Part shown: piece after piece, positions 1 through 7,330 of the stretch
Layout: the number at the start of each line of letters is the position of its first letter
Numbering within the stretch: position 1 is the first letter of the stretch
Assembly: GCA_016839635.1 (NCBI GenBank)
Contig: JAEOTV010000307.1
Location: 1 to 15,793, forward strand
From: Promethearchaeota archaeon
Lineage (GTDB): Archaea > Asgardarchaeota > Lokiarchaeia > Sigynarchaeales > SOKP01
Direction: 5' to 3'
DNA length: 15,793 bases
Program-made: the position numbers and the translations under genes
The notes under the pieces: model-generated
The model's input: only the letters and a program-made list of their open reading frames with translations
What the model was told of the DNA's origin: nothing
The model's database searches: none

Positions 1-118
1 GGTTCTTTTTTAGATATTGTGTCAAAGATCAGTTTAGCGATATCACGTTCCTCAGCGATACCATAGTGTTGGTAAAATTCCTCACTATGTTTAAGTATTA
101 TATGAATAAATTCTCTAG
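1..118 (-). pseudogene. Inverted 5' piece of a small DUF2934-like gene
   Basis: Read on the minus strand, the first 119 bases are an open frame of 39 codons running off the window edge, beginning A-R-E-F-I-H and ending T-I-S-K-K-E. There is no start codon: an in-frame TGA lies four codons before the first Ala. The missing C-terminal part is found in the opposite orientation at 119-202. Reverse-complementing bases 1-120 joins the two in frame (gaa-ccg-aag) to give 66 residues. In the rebuilt protein the Ile of D-I-A-K-L-I stands 18 residues before the Asp-Trp pair, exactly as Ile74 and Asp92 do in the gene at 596. I infer one gene cut by an inversion, or by an assembly or amplification artefact at a contig end. 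Confidence 0.5.
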
Positions 119-202
119 CCGAAGTACATCAATGATTGGCGTATTGAAAACATCTGGAAAAAAGAAGTTGAGCAATTAAAAAAAAGATTTATTCAAAATT
201 AA
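119..202 (+). pseudogene. 3' piece of the same small DUF2934-like gene
   Basis: This is a 27-codon open stretch (P-K-Y-I-N-D-W-R-I-E-N ... E-Q-L-K-K-R-F-I-Q-N) ending in TAA at 200-202. It is preceded by an in-frame TAG at 116-118 and has no start codon. Its D-W-x-I and E-x-L-K-K tail match the end of the protein encoded at 596-937 (D-W-Y-I ... E-E-L-K-K), allowing one gap. It is most likely the C-terminus of a paralogue whose upstream part is the inverted piece at 1-118. Function is unknown. Confidence 0.5.
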
Positions 203-367
203 ATTGATCCGAATTATACTCTCCCAAAATGTGCTTACTTCAAAAAAATGCATAATCCTTTAAATTTTTCTTTTCAGATGGGTGAGACAATTTGTGTTTA
301 AAGAAAAAAATAATAACTCTAAAATGGAATCTAAATAGGATCAGAGGTTTTAATCACCTATAAAAGG

Positions 368-385
368 CAACACAAATAATTAAAA
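368..385 (+). repeat. 18-base direct repeat, copy 1
   Basis: The sequence caacacaaataattaaaa is identical to the copy at 443-460, with starts 75 bases apart. Both copies are preceded by ataaaa, so the similarity extends a little further with a gap. It may be an operator for the downstream gene or simple low-complexity sequence. The caacac part is not pure A/T, which argues against chance alone. Confidence 0.55.
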
Positions 386-442
386 TTTTATATGAAAGTA
401 GTATAAATTTTTAATTTTGTGGTTTTAAACGCTTCATAAAAA

Positions 443-460
443 CAACACAAATAATTAAAA
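443..460 (+). repeat. 18-base direct repeat, copy 2
   Basis: This is an exact second copy of the repeat at 368-385, and the copy nearer to the gene at 596 (about 135 bases upstream of its start). A shorter partial copy (ataattaaaac) occurs near 570-580, next to the ribosome-binding site. Confidence 0.55.
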
Positions 461-595
461 GTCTATTTATCTTTTTGTTAATCAATTACCTTATTATTGA
501 TTTTATAGTCAATTGGATAAATAAGTCAACCTCTCAACTCACGTAGGTTTGCTAAAATAAAGTATTTAGATAATTAAAACCACGAGGAAGAAAAA

Positions 596-937
596 ATGGT
601 CCTAAATAAAGAAGCAATTACAAAATTGGCATTCAAGATATATAAAGAAAATCAACCTCTCGATAAATCTATTTGGAGACTTGCTGAATTATGTGTCACA
701 ATAAATAGGAACGTTAAAAATGGATATGACATTAAACCATTGGAAACAGATAATTTAATTCTTTTAATAAGAGAAGACGTTGATGGACAATTATTTAAAC
801 CATCTGAAAATGAAATTAGAGAGGTTGCGGAAATTATTTATAATGAAAATCCATCAAAAAGTCAACTTGATTGGTACATCGCTGAAAAACAGCTTCTTTT
901 AGAAGAATTAAAGAAAATCATTGATAATAATAGATAG
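596..937 (+). CDS. Small two-repeat protein, DUF2934-like
   Basis: This 113-residue soluble protein has no signal peptide or membrane segment. It is an internal duplication: residues 8-31 and 74-97 align without gaps at an offset of 66 and share Ile8/74, Ala12/78, Ile15/81, Tyr16/82, Glu18/84, Asn19/85, Trp27/93, Ala30/96 and Glu31/97. The pattern (I..xA..IY.EN.......W..AE) resembles the short DUF2934 motif of bacterial and archaeal small proteins. That assignment is from memory of the motif and is moderate at best. The start is supported by a gagg site at 584-587, eight bases before ATG. A broken paralogue lies upstream at 1-202, so this is a local gene family. Function is unknown. Confidence 0.75.
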   Translation: MVLNKEAITKLAFKIYKENQPLDKSIWRLAELCVTINRNVKNGYDIKPLETDNLILLIREDVDGQLFKPSENEIREVAEIIYNENPSKSQLDWYIAEKQLLLEELKKIIDNNR

Positions 938-950
938 TGACAGTTTTTAG

Positions 951-959
951 TATATAAAA
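951..959 (+). promoter_or_regulatory. Candidate TATA box for the geranylgeranyl reductase gene
   Basis: The sequence tatataaaa lies between the 596 gene and the reductase gene and is the best archaeal box-A match there. It is about 75 bases before the ATG at 1034, so it predicts a leader of roughly 50 nt. A closer but poorer AT-rich stretch occurs around 985-995. Confidence 0.35.
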
Positions 960-1033
960 ATTTTAATCCTTCCCTTTAATAGAATTATTTAGTTTGATAA
1001 ACCTTAATGGATAAGTGAGATATTTTTGAAGTT

Positions 1034-2308
1034 ATGCTAACAATGTCAGAAAAAAAAATCCATAATGTTTGCATAGTCGGTGCTGGACCGGCAGGATCAA
1101 CATGTGCATATTATTTAGCGCAAAATGGAATAACCCCATTAGTACTTGAAAAAAAAGAATTTCCTAGAGACAAAATATGTGGCGATGCGTTTCCTCAGCG
1201 TGCTCAAATTCATCTTGATAGGATGGGAATTCTACAAAAATTAATTGATGAGAAGAAGGGTCGATGGACAGCTCAAGGAGGATTAGTTAGTCCGAGGGGA
1301 ATTGTATATACTGGAGATTCATATGCGGAAACAAAATCACATTTAGTAATAGCCGTCAAAAGAAAAATAATAGATGAAATGCTTATTAAAAAGGCGGTTG
1401 AAGCGGGTTCAATCTTAGTAGAGAATTGTTCAGTTAAGGAAGTAACTTTTAATGAAAACAAGGGATATTGGACTCTTCATCCTAAAAACGGAGAAAACCA
1501 ACCTTATTATGCAAAAATCCTAATTCTCGCTGATGGTGCTTCTTCTAGTATTGCTCAATTGTTAGGAATTGTAAAAGAGTCACCACAGGCAGTGTGTAGT
1601 CGAGCTTATGTGAGAGCAGGAACTTACAAGTTTGACCAAGATGGAATATGTGTTATTCCAATGAATCTTGTTCCTGGATACTGCGCACTTTTAAAAGAAG
1701 CAGATGATGATCTTGTATTTTGTTGTTATATTATTCCTTTTGGGAAAACTCGTACTGAAAATTTGTATAAAATGCATCATGATTTAATTGAAAATAATCC
1801 TTACATAACTGAAGCTTTAGGTCCTAATGCTGAACTTGAAGAGATGAAAGCAGCACCCATTCGTTTTGGTGGAACATCACAGAGCTATGACAATCACTTA
1901 CTCATTGTTGGGGATGCTGCGGGGATGATAGATCCTCTAACTGGAGAAGGATTACAATATGCAATGGATGCTGCCGAAATCGCAGCTAATATAATTGTTA
2001 AAGCATTTCGAAAGAATAAATTTTCAAAAAAATTTCTTAGCAAATATCAAAGAAAATGGATGAAAAGTTTTGGGAAAGACTTTAAGTGGTCTACTCGGAT
2101 GGCTCGTTTCTGTGCAAAGCATCCCATATTTTTTGATGCTTTTGCTTCGCTCAGCCAAAAAAAGGGAGATAAATTCATGGTTGAATGGGGGAAAATCATG
2201 ACAGGTTCAAAGAAAAAACTTAATTTCTTCCTTCCAAAGCTAGCTTTCCCTTTAATTTTTGAAACCATAAGATTGAAACGCAAGTTCAAGAAAGAGAAAA
2301 TAAATTAA
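1034..2308 (+). CDS. Geranylgeranyl reductase family flavoprotein
   Basis: This 424-residue FAD-dependent oxidoreductase belongs to the family that saturates prenyl chains of archaeal lipids (digeranylgeranylglycerophospholipid reductase and relatives). Visible motifs are the FAD-binding G-A-G-P-A-G at 16-21 after a beta-strand V-C-I-V, a Glu at the end of the second strand (L-E-K, about 39), the family signature P-R-D-K-I-C-G (44-50), and the second FAD motif G-D-A-A-G-x-x-x-P-x-x-G-E-G starting at Gly293. Length is normal for the family. The C-terminus is Lys-rich and amphipathic, which fits membrane-surface work. An in-frame ATG at 1043 (M-S-E-K-K) is an equally good start. The gene converges with the DUF362 gene, with 16 bases between stop codons. 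Archaea often carry several paralogues, so the exact substrate (lipid, quinone side chain or prenyl diphosphate) is not settled. Confidence 0.88.
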   Translation: MLTMSEKKIHNVCIVGAGPAGSTCAYYLAQNGITPLVLEKKEFPRDKICGDAFPQRAQIHLDRMGILQKLIDEKKGRWTAQGGLVSPRGIVYTGDSYAETKSHLVIAVKRKIIDEMLIKKAVEAGSILVENCSVKEVTFNENKGYWTLHPKNGENQPYYAKILILADGASSSIAQLLGIVKESPQAVCSRAYVRAGTYKFDQDGICVIPMNLVPGYCALLKEADDDLVFCCYIIPFGKTRTENLYKMHHDLIENNPYITEALGPNAELEEMKAAPIRFGGTSQSYDNHLLIVGDAAGMIDPLTGEGLQYAMDAAEIAANIIVKAFRKNKFSKKFLSKYQRKWMKSFGKDFKWSTRMARFCAKHPIFFDAFASLSQKKGDKFMVEWGKIMTGSKKKLNFFLPKLAFPLIFETIRLKRKFKKEKIN

Positions 2309-2324
2309 TTATAGACAATTTAAC

Positions 2325-3203
2325 TTATTCTGCTAATTTTTCTTTAATTTGCTCTACAAGTTTTTCAGATTCTTTAGAGTCATATATAAATTCAATATCA
2401 TTTGGTGATGTAATTCCAACTCCAAGTTCCACTGCTCTTCTTATTTGGTCTTGATCAAAAATAGAGCCTTTAGAGACTTCAGGGGTTGTACCTAGAATAC
2501 GTAAAATCGCAACTGCAACTGCATCAATAGCTACTTTATCAGTACCCGCAATAAAGACATTTGCTTCTTTTCGGGTACCTTCCATTGGTCCACCATCTAC
2601 AAAAGCAATAAGGCCATCCATTATAATTAAGTCAGGTTTATATACAGAATTAATTTCTGCAATCATTTTTCTTTGATGCTTTGAGGAGTGTAATTCACTC
2701 ATATTTTTTTTATTTACTAATCCTACTGCATTCTTTAGAGATAAAGTAAAATGGCCTCCATACATGTGAGTCTTTAAACAACAAGTTTCAATAATACACT
2801 CTGCTTCATCATATATTTTGGCAAAAAGAAATCCATTCTTCCAATGACAGCCTTCTGGATTTTTGAAGATATATTCTTCATTTGATACATCAGTTAAATC
2901 AACAATCTTGAAATCTAATTCTTTTGCTAATTTATATAATCCCTTTTTTTCAAAGGTTTCAGCGGTTTCAGCCGGACCACTTCGTTCTGCAACTGTGATA
3001 ATTTTTGCACCCATTTTTTTTAACTTAATTATACATTGCTTTACAGTTTCCATTGAGCTAGATGCTGGAAAAGGATCAGCTGTATTGAAATTTGGTTTAA
3101 AAACCATGTTTTTATCTTTTACTGGATTAATACCTAATAACTCTAAAGACTTATTAACACCGTAAACACGATCTTCAGTTGAAATTACTGCTATTTTAGT
3201 CAT
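2325..3203 (-). CDS. DUF362 domain protein
   Basis: This 292-residue cytosolic protein has the hallmarks of DUF362: K-P-N-F-N at 36-40, C-C-L-K-T-H at 141-146 followed by S-L-K-N-A-V-G-L-V (155-163), M-D-G at 195-197 and G-G-P-M-E-G (204-209). Many family members carry a ferredoxin-like 4Fe-4S domain. This one does not: it ends soon after the core domain and has no C-x2-C-x2-C cluster. The biochemical role of the family is poorly known. The start is supported by an aggtg site (3210-3214, complement) and a TTTATATA box 33-40 bases upstream. Its gene is tail-to-tail with the geranylgeranyl reductase and head-to-head with polB, so no operon partner is evident. Confidence 0.85.
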   Translation of the reverse strand: MTKIAVISTEDRVYGVNKSLELLGINPVKDKNMVFKPNFNTADPFPASSSMETVKQCIIKLKKMGAKIITVAERSGPAETAETFEKKGLYKLAKELDFKIVDLTDVSNEEYIFKNPEGCHWKNGFLFAKIYDEAECIIETCCLKTHMYGGHFTLSLKNAVGLVNKKNMSELHSSKHQRKMIAEINSVYKPDLIIMDGLIAFVDGGPMEGTRKEANVFIAGTDKVAIDAVAVAILRILGTTPEVSKGSIFDQDQIRRAVELGVGITSPNDIEFIYDSKESEKLVEQIKEKLAE

Positions 3204-3235
3204 ATTTTACACCTTTAATTAGTTAAAAAATTGTA

Positions 3236-3243
3236 TATATAAA
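3236..3243 (-). promoter_or_regulatory. TATA box for the DUF362 gene
   Basis: The complement reads TTTATATA, the canonical archaeal box A. It sits 33-40 bases upstream of the DUF362 ATG at 3203, which predicts a transcript start within about 15 bases of the start codon, leaving room for the aggtg ribosome-binding site. Confidence 0.6.
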
Positions 3244-3379
3244 ATTAAAATTTGTCTGTTTAAAATTATAATAATGTTTTAGGCATCTTTGTCCTTTTTA
3301 TATAATTCTTGACTTAAGAGTAGGGAATAAAATATTAAAGAAGGAATAGTGGGTATTATAATAAATCTTATAATAATTA

Positions 3380-3387
3380 TTTATAAT
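3380..3387 (+). promoter_or_regulatory. Candidate TATA box for polB
   Basis: The sequence tttataat is 31-38 bases before the ATG at 3418, at the distance expected for a short-leader archaeal transcript. It lies downstream of an alternative GTG start at 3349, so it argues for the ATG as the real polB start. Another TATA-like stretch (tttatata, about 3297-3304) lies further upstream. Confidence 0.45.
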
Positions 3388-3417
3388 AGACATCAACATA
3401 ATTTTATATTGGTATTT

Positions 3418-6324
3418 ATGCCACCTCCAAAAAAGAAAAAACTAACCGATAAGGAACAAACTTCACTGTTTTCATTTGCTGATAAGAAAGAAAAGAAAAA
3501 AGGAACTTCTCCAGAAACAACTAAAGAGCCTAAAATTGAAAAGGATACGGAAGAAAAAGGAAAAGAAGAAACACAAACTAAAATAGAGGAAAGTAAAAAA
3601 GAAGGACCTTCAAAATTATATTTTAAGGGAAATGATGATCCATTTGGGTTGAAAGCAGGAAAAATAAAATTAGGTAAGGTTTTACGGGAGAATGTATCTT
3701 CAAAATATATTCGATCCCTTATTGAAAATGTTGAAATTGTTGAAGATATGAAACGAGGGTTATTGCTTGATGTGGATTATGATGGTGGTCAAAACAAAGC
3801 ATATTGTAAATTTTACGATATAGATTCTGATGATATTAAGATTTGGATCGATACTACTGACCATGAGCCTTATTGTTTAAGTAAAGAACCAATTTCAGAA
3901 TTAGAAAAACTAAATTACACTGAAAGCACAGGTCAGAAGAAAAAACTGACTGATTATGAAGGATTTAAACGATTTGAGGAAATAAAGCGTTTTGATTTGT
4001 TGAGTGATCAAGAAATCCAAATGACCAAGATTTATGGTAAAACGCCTACGAATATTGGAGGTTCTGGATTAAATTTACGTAATATTTTAAGTAATAATGA
4101 AAAAAAAGCTTGGGAAGCGGATATTCGGTACCATCTTAACTATATATTTGATAGACAATTAATACCCGGATTGATTTATAGTATAAGAGGTGGTACGCTA
4201 GAAAAATTAAAATTCGAGAAAATAGATGAAAATTCAAAAAAAATGGCAAATGAACTTCGAGAGTTATTTAAAGGTGAAACAGCAGAAATTCAAGAGTTCT
4301 CTGAGGAATTTTTAGATATCTTCATAACCCCAATCCCGGATGTTAAACGAATGGCTATGGATATTGAGGTTATGGTTGGTAAAAGAGACTATAAAATCCC
4401 TGATCCACGTCTAGCTAGACAAGAGGTTATTAGCATATCATTTGTAGCTACAGATGGATTAAAAATAGTCTATATGCTTGAAAGAGAAGGATATACGTTT
4501 GAGAAATTGCATAAGGATTTCCCTTCAGATGGTAAAGTAATTTTCTTCAAATCTGAAAAAGATTTATTAACAGAGACTTTTCGGCTAATGTGGGAATATC
4601 CTGTAGTAATTACTTTTAATGGAGATAATTTTGATTTGAATTATTTATTCCATAGAGCGGAGAAATTAAAAATTGAAAGAGATTTAAACCCTATTCATGT
4701 AAAACGAGGTTTTGGAATTTTATCTAAAGCTGAATGCGATTTACGTAGAGGAATCCATATTGATGTTTTTAATCTTTTTTTCAATAGAAGTATTTCTGGC
4801 TACGCATTTGGGGGTGCTTATGAGAGTGCATCTCTGAACGCTATTAGTGCTGCTTTATTAGGGGAAGAAAAATATCAGCATGAGGAGATAATTCATGAAA
4901 TGGAATATGATATTCTTTCATGGTACAACCTTAAAGATTCAATCCTAACCTTAGATTTAACTAAATTTAACAATTCTTTAGTTTGGAATTTAATAATACT
5001 TTTATGCAGAATAACAAAAATGCCTATTCATGATATGGTCCGTAGGCAAATTTCAACTTGGATTCAAAACATCTTTTATTTTGAACACCGTAGAAAAGAA
5101 GCTCTTATACCTCGGCGATCTGAAATAAAGGAGCTTAAACCAGGAGGGATTCTGTCATCCAAATTTGATGATGAGAAGTTTTTAGGAGCTTATGTTGTAC
5201 AGCCTGTTCCAGGGATCCATTTTGATGTAGTTGTTATGGATTTTGCTAGCCTATATCCTTCTATTATAAAAGAATATAATTTATCTTATGAGACTGTATT
5301 GTGTCCTCATAAGGATGATGAAGATAATCTTGTAAAAGGTACTCCTTATCATATATGTACTCACAAAATGGGGATCTTTGCATATGTTGTAGGTTTTTTC
5401 AGAGATATAAGAGTTAAATACTTTAAGCCAAAATCAAGTGATAAAAATTTAACAAAAAAACAACGCAGTTATTATTTAACAATTCAGCAAGCCCTTAAAG
5501 TGTTTATTAATGGTTCATATGGTGTTTTTGGATCTCAGAACTTTCCATTATTTTGTCTACCCGTAGCAGAAAGCACTACAGGGATAGGACAATATTCTAT
5601 TAAACAAACAATAAATAAGGCAGAGGAAATAGGAGTAGAAGTTTTATATGGGGATACTGATTCCGTGTTTCTTAAAAATCCTTCAAAAGAACAAATGAAA
5701 GATATATCTGAATGGAGTAAAAAAGAACTTGATCTTGATTTAGAGGAGGAAAAAACTTATCAATTTTTAGCACTCTCAGAGAGAAAAAAGAATTATGTTG
5801 GTATTTATAAAGATACCAAACATACAGATATAAAGGGTTTAGTAGCTAAAAAGAAAAATACACCTGAGTTCATCAGAACTGTATTTAGTGAAATGATTGA
5901 TATTTTGAAAAATATCACAAATAATGATGAATTTTTGAAAGCTAAAGATAAAATAATTGAAATTGTTAGAGATAATCTTAAAAAAATAGGAAAACCAAAT
6001 ATATTTACCTTAGAAGATTATGCTATCAATATTAGTCTGCAGAAAGATATGAAAAGCTATACAAAAGTTGTACCTCAGCATGTTCGAGCTGCGTTGGAAT
6101 TAAGAAATATTACGGGAAGAGAATTTCAAAAGGGGGAAACAATAAGTTTTATCAAAAGTAAAGGGGCGGTCGGGGCAAAAGCAATTGAACTAGCAAAACT
6201 TCAAGATATTGATACTAAAAAGTACAAAGAACTTTTAATCTCTGCTTTAGAGCAAGTTCTTGATGCACTGGGAATTACATATGAAGAAATCAAGGGCATT
6301 AAAAAGATGGATGCATTTTTTTGA
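3418..6324 (+). CDS. polB: Family B DNA polymerase with 3'-5' exonuclease
   Basis: This 968-residue replicative-type polymerase has all catalytic motifs intact. Exo I is D-I-E (Asp315, Glu317), Exo II is N-G-D-N-F-D (401-406) and Exo III is Y-N-L-K-D-S (Tyr503, Asp507). Motif A is D-F-A-S-L-Y-P-S-I-I (608-617), motif B is K-x3-N-G-S-Y-G (694-702) and motif C is Y-G-D-T-D-S (744-749). No intein interrupts them. The polymerase core begins near residue 115 (L-L-L-D-V-D-Y), so there is a Lys/Glu-rich N-terminal tail of about 115 residues. Both ends carry PCNA-box-like peptides: Q-T-S-L-F-S-F-A at 14-21 and I-K-K-M-D-A-F-F at 961-968. The frame is open back to a GTG at 3349, but that would add a hydrophobic 23-residue leader read from promoter-like DNA; I prefer the ATG with its TATA box at 3380. 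Confidence 0.95.
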   Translation: MPPPKKKKLTDKEQTSLFSFADKKEKKKGTSPETTKEPKIEKDTEEKGKEETQTKIEESKKEGPSKLYFKGNDDPFGLKAGKIKLGKVLRENVSSKYIRSLIENVEIVEDMKRGLLLDVDYDGGQNKAYCKFYDIDSDDIKIWIDTTDHEPYCLSKEPISELEKLNYTESTGQKKKLTDYEGFKRFEEIKRFDLLSDQEIQMTKIYGKTPTNIGGSGLNLRNILSNNEKKAWEADIRYHLNYIFDRQLIPGLIYSIRGGTLEKLKFEKIDENSKKMANELRELFKGETAEIQEFSEEFLDIFITPIPDVKRMAMDIEVMVGKRDYKIPDPRLARQEVISISFVATDGLKIVYMLEREGYTFEKLHKDFPSDGKVIFFKSEKDLLTETFRLMWEYPVVITFNGDNFDLNYLFHRAEKLKIERDLNPIHVKRGFGILSKAECDLRRGIHIDVFNLFFNRSISGYAFGGAYESASLNAISAALLGEEKYQHEEIIHEMEYDILSWYNLKDSILTLDLTKFNNSLVWNLIILLCRITKMPIHDMVRRQISTWIQNIFYFEHRRKEALIPRRSEIKELKPGGILSSKFDDEKFLGAYVVQPVPGIHFDVVVMDFASLYPSIIKEYNLSYETVLCPHKDDEDNLVKGTPYHICTHKMGIFAYVVGFFRDIRVKYFKPKSSDKNLTKKQRSYYLTIQQALKVFINGSYGVFGSQNFPLFCLPVAESTTGIGQYSIKQTINKAEEIGVEVLYGDTDSVFLKNPSKEQMKDISEWSKKELDLDLEEEKTYQFLALSERKKNYVGIYKDTKHTDIKGLVAKKKNTPEFIRTVFSEMIDILKNITNNDEFLKAKDKIIEIVRDNLKKIGKPNIFTLEDYAINISLQKDMKSYTKVVPQHVRAALELRNITGREFQKGETISFIKSKGAVGAKAIELAKLQDIDTKKYKELLISALEQVLDALGITYEEIKGIKKMDAFF

Positions 6325-6345
6325 AATTTTTCAAAAACTTTTTTT
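6319..6345 (+). terminator. Hairpin plus T-run at the end of polB
   Basis: The arms TTTTGAAA (6319-6326) and TTTCAAAA (6329-6336) are perfect complements separated by two bases, and a run of seven T follows at 6339-6345. The TGA stop of polB (6322-6324) lies inside the first arm. The stem is short and A/T-rich, so the T-run is probably the more important part for archaeal termination. The next gene starts 22 bases later. Confidence 0.5.
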
Positions 6346-6367
6346 AAAATGTGAAAAATAAAGAAAC

Positions 6368-6982
6368 ATGGAAAAACCGGTAAAAAAAACTAGCAAACTT
6401 CCTTTTTTTATCGTTTTAGAAGCAATTTTATTAATTGTCTCCATTTTAATACCATTAATATTAGTTAATGCCAACCAAACAGGAAGCTGTTTGCATCATT
6501 TAGAAGAAGATAATGGTTTTCTCTGGATTGTAGGGAGATCACTCGGATTCACAACTTTTATCTGGTTCATCATAAGCACCTTATTCGGTATTAACACAAA
6601 AAAACTTGCCAGAGTTTTCAAATCATACAAAAAAGCTAGAGATTTGCATTGTTTAAATGCCGCTATAACTATTATTGTATTTCTAGTTCATATTGGTAGT
6701 CTCTTAGGATCAGAACCATGGGGAGATTTAATATTTGACCGAGAATATAACCATATTCCATTCCCATTATTCTTAACCAAATTATTGACAGGAGTTCTTT
6801 TTGGGATTATAATGGTATCAGTGTCAGGAAGTGCTTTTTATTTTAGGGATATGAATAAAATGAAAAGGTTTGGATATAAAAAATTTATTAAATTACACTA
6901 TATTATGCTCTCCTTATCTGTAATTCTTGGAATCCATATTTTTCTGATAAATACTGAAATATTAATAATATTCTGGGGTTGA
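6368..6982 (+). CDS. Ferric-reductase-like transmembrane haem protein
   Basis: This 204-residue membrane protein has five or six hydrophobic segments (about 12-33, 52-74, 95-113, 133-159 and 176-202). It carries two histidine pairs: His94 and His108 (H-x13-H), and His177 and His190 (H-x12-H). These are the spacings of the bis-haem ligands in ferric reductase/NADPH oxidase transmembrane domains (His101/115 and His209/222 in human gp91phox). I infer a membrane b-type cytochrome moving electrons across the membrane. No FAD- or NAD(P)H-binding domain is attached and none is encoded beside it, so the electron donor is unknown. The start has no clear ribosome-binding site. The downstream small gene begins 4 bases after the stop and is probably co-transcribed. 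Confidence 0.75.
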   Translation: MEKPVKKTSKLPFFIVLEAILLIVSILIPLILVNANQTGSCLHHLEEDNGFLWIVGRSLGFTTFIWFIISTLFGINTKKLARVFKSYKKARDLHCLNAAITIIVFLVHIGSLLGSEPWGDLIFDREYNHIPFPLFLTKLLTGVLFGIIMVSVSGSAFYFRDMNKMKRFGYKKFIKLHYIMLSLSVILGIHIFLINTEILIIFWG

Positions 6983-6986
6983 TTGG

Positions 6987-7307
6987 ATGAAAAAACTCTT
7001 AGTAATTATTTTAGTTGCTTTTATTATTGTTTCAATACTGACAATTATGTTTACTTTTCAAGCAAGCAGCACATTCAATAATTTCACTGATGATGACGGT
7101 GATAACGGAGATGATCATGTTAATCTTGGCACCCTAAATATAAATCAAGGTTATCAAGTGAATAGCATAGAGGATTCTTATATATATGATAGAGAACAAT
7201 ATATACTTAAAATTTACAGATTCAAATTATTTAATGCATTTTTTCTTATACAAGGTGATTTAACTATAAGAGATATTATACACACTGCAGAATTTAGATT
7301 TTTATAA
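6987..7307 (+). CDS. Small membrane-anchored Asp-rich protein
   Basis: This 106-residue protein begins M-K-K followed by a hydrophobic segment of about 20 residues (4-23), either an uncleaved anchor or a signal peptide. Residues 35-44 are almost entirely Asp, Gly and Asn ending in His (D-D-D-G-D-N-G-D-D-H), which could bind Ca2+ or another metal on the outer face. The remainder looks beta-rich and ends in F-R-F-L. No family recognised. Only 4 bases separate it from the upstream haem protein gene, and the end of that gene (ggggttgattgg) supplies purines before the ATG, so translational coupling is likely. It is a candidate partner of the haem protein. Confidence 0.6.
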   Translation: MKKLLVIILVAFIIVSILTIMFTFQASSTFNNFTDDDGDNGDDHVNLGTLNINQGYQVNSIEDSYIYDREQYILKIYRFKLFNAFFLIQGDLTIRDIIHTAEFRFL

Positions 7308-7330
7308 GAAACAGGGTAAAACCATACAAT

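Larger units (their letters stand above)
203..595. other. Noncoding AT-rich region with repeats, upstream of the 596 gene
   Basis: I see no convincing coding frame, tRNA or other RNA gene here. The stretch holds two copies of an 18-base direct repeat (368-385 and 443-460). Between them, around 408-422, is an imperfect inverted copy (ttttaattttgtg, two bases shorter than the exact complement). The last 50 bases contain an AT-rich stretch (aaataaagtatttaga, near 555-570) that could hold a TATA element. A gagg ribosome-binding site (584-587) serves the gene at 596. Confidence 0.5.

Noticed and set aside
204..256. Possible 25-codon minus-strand peptide starting at the ATG near 252
   Set aside because: It is too short, has no ribosome-binding site, is low-complexity and ends in the poly-A of the plus-strand fragment.
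2863..3165. 100-codon plus-strand open frame
   Set aside because: It lies wholly within the DUF362 gene on the other strand; the DUF362 frame has recognisable family motifs and its own promoter, while this one has none.
3418..6324. Intein in the DNA polymerase
   Set aside because: Motifs A, B and C, the usual insertion points, are contiguous and the spacing between them is normal.
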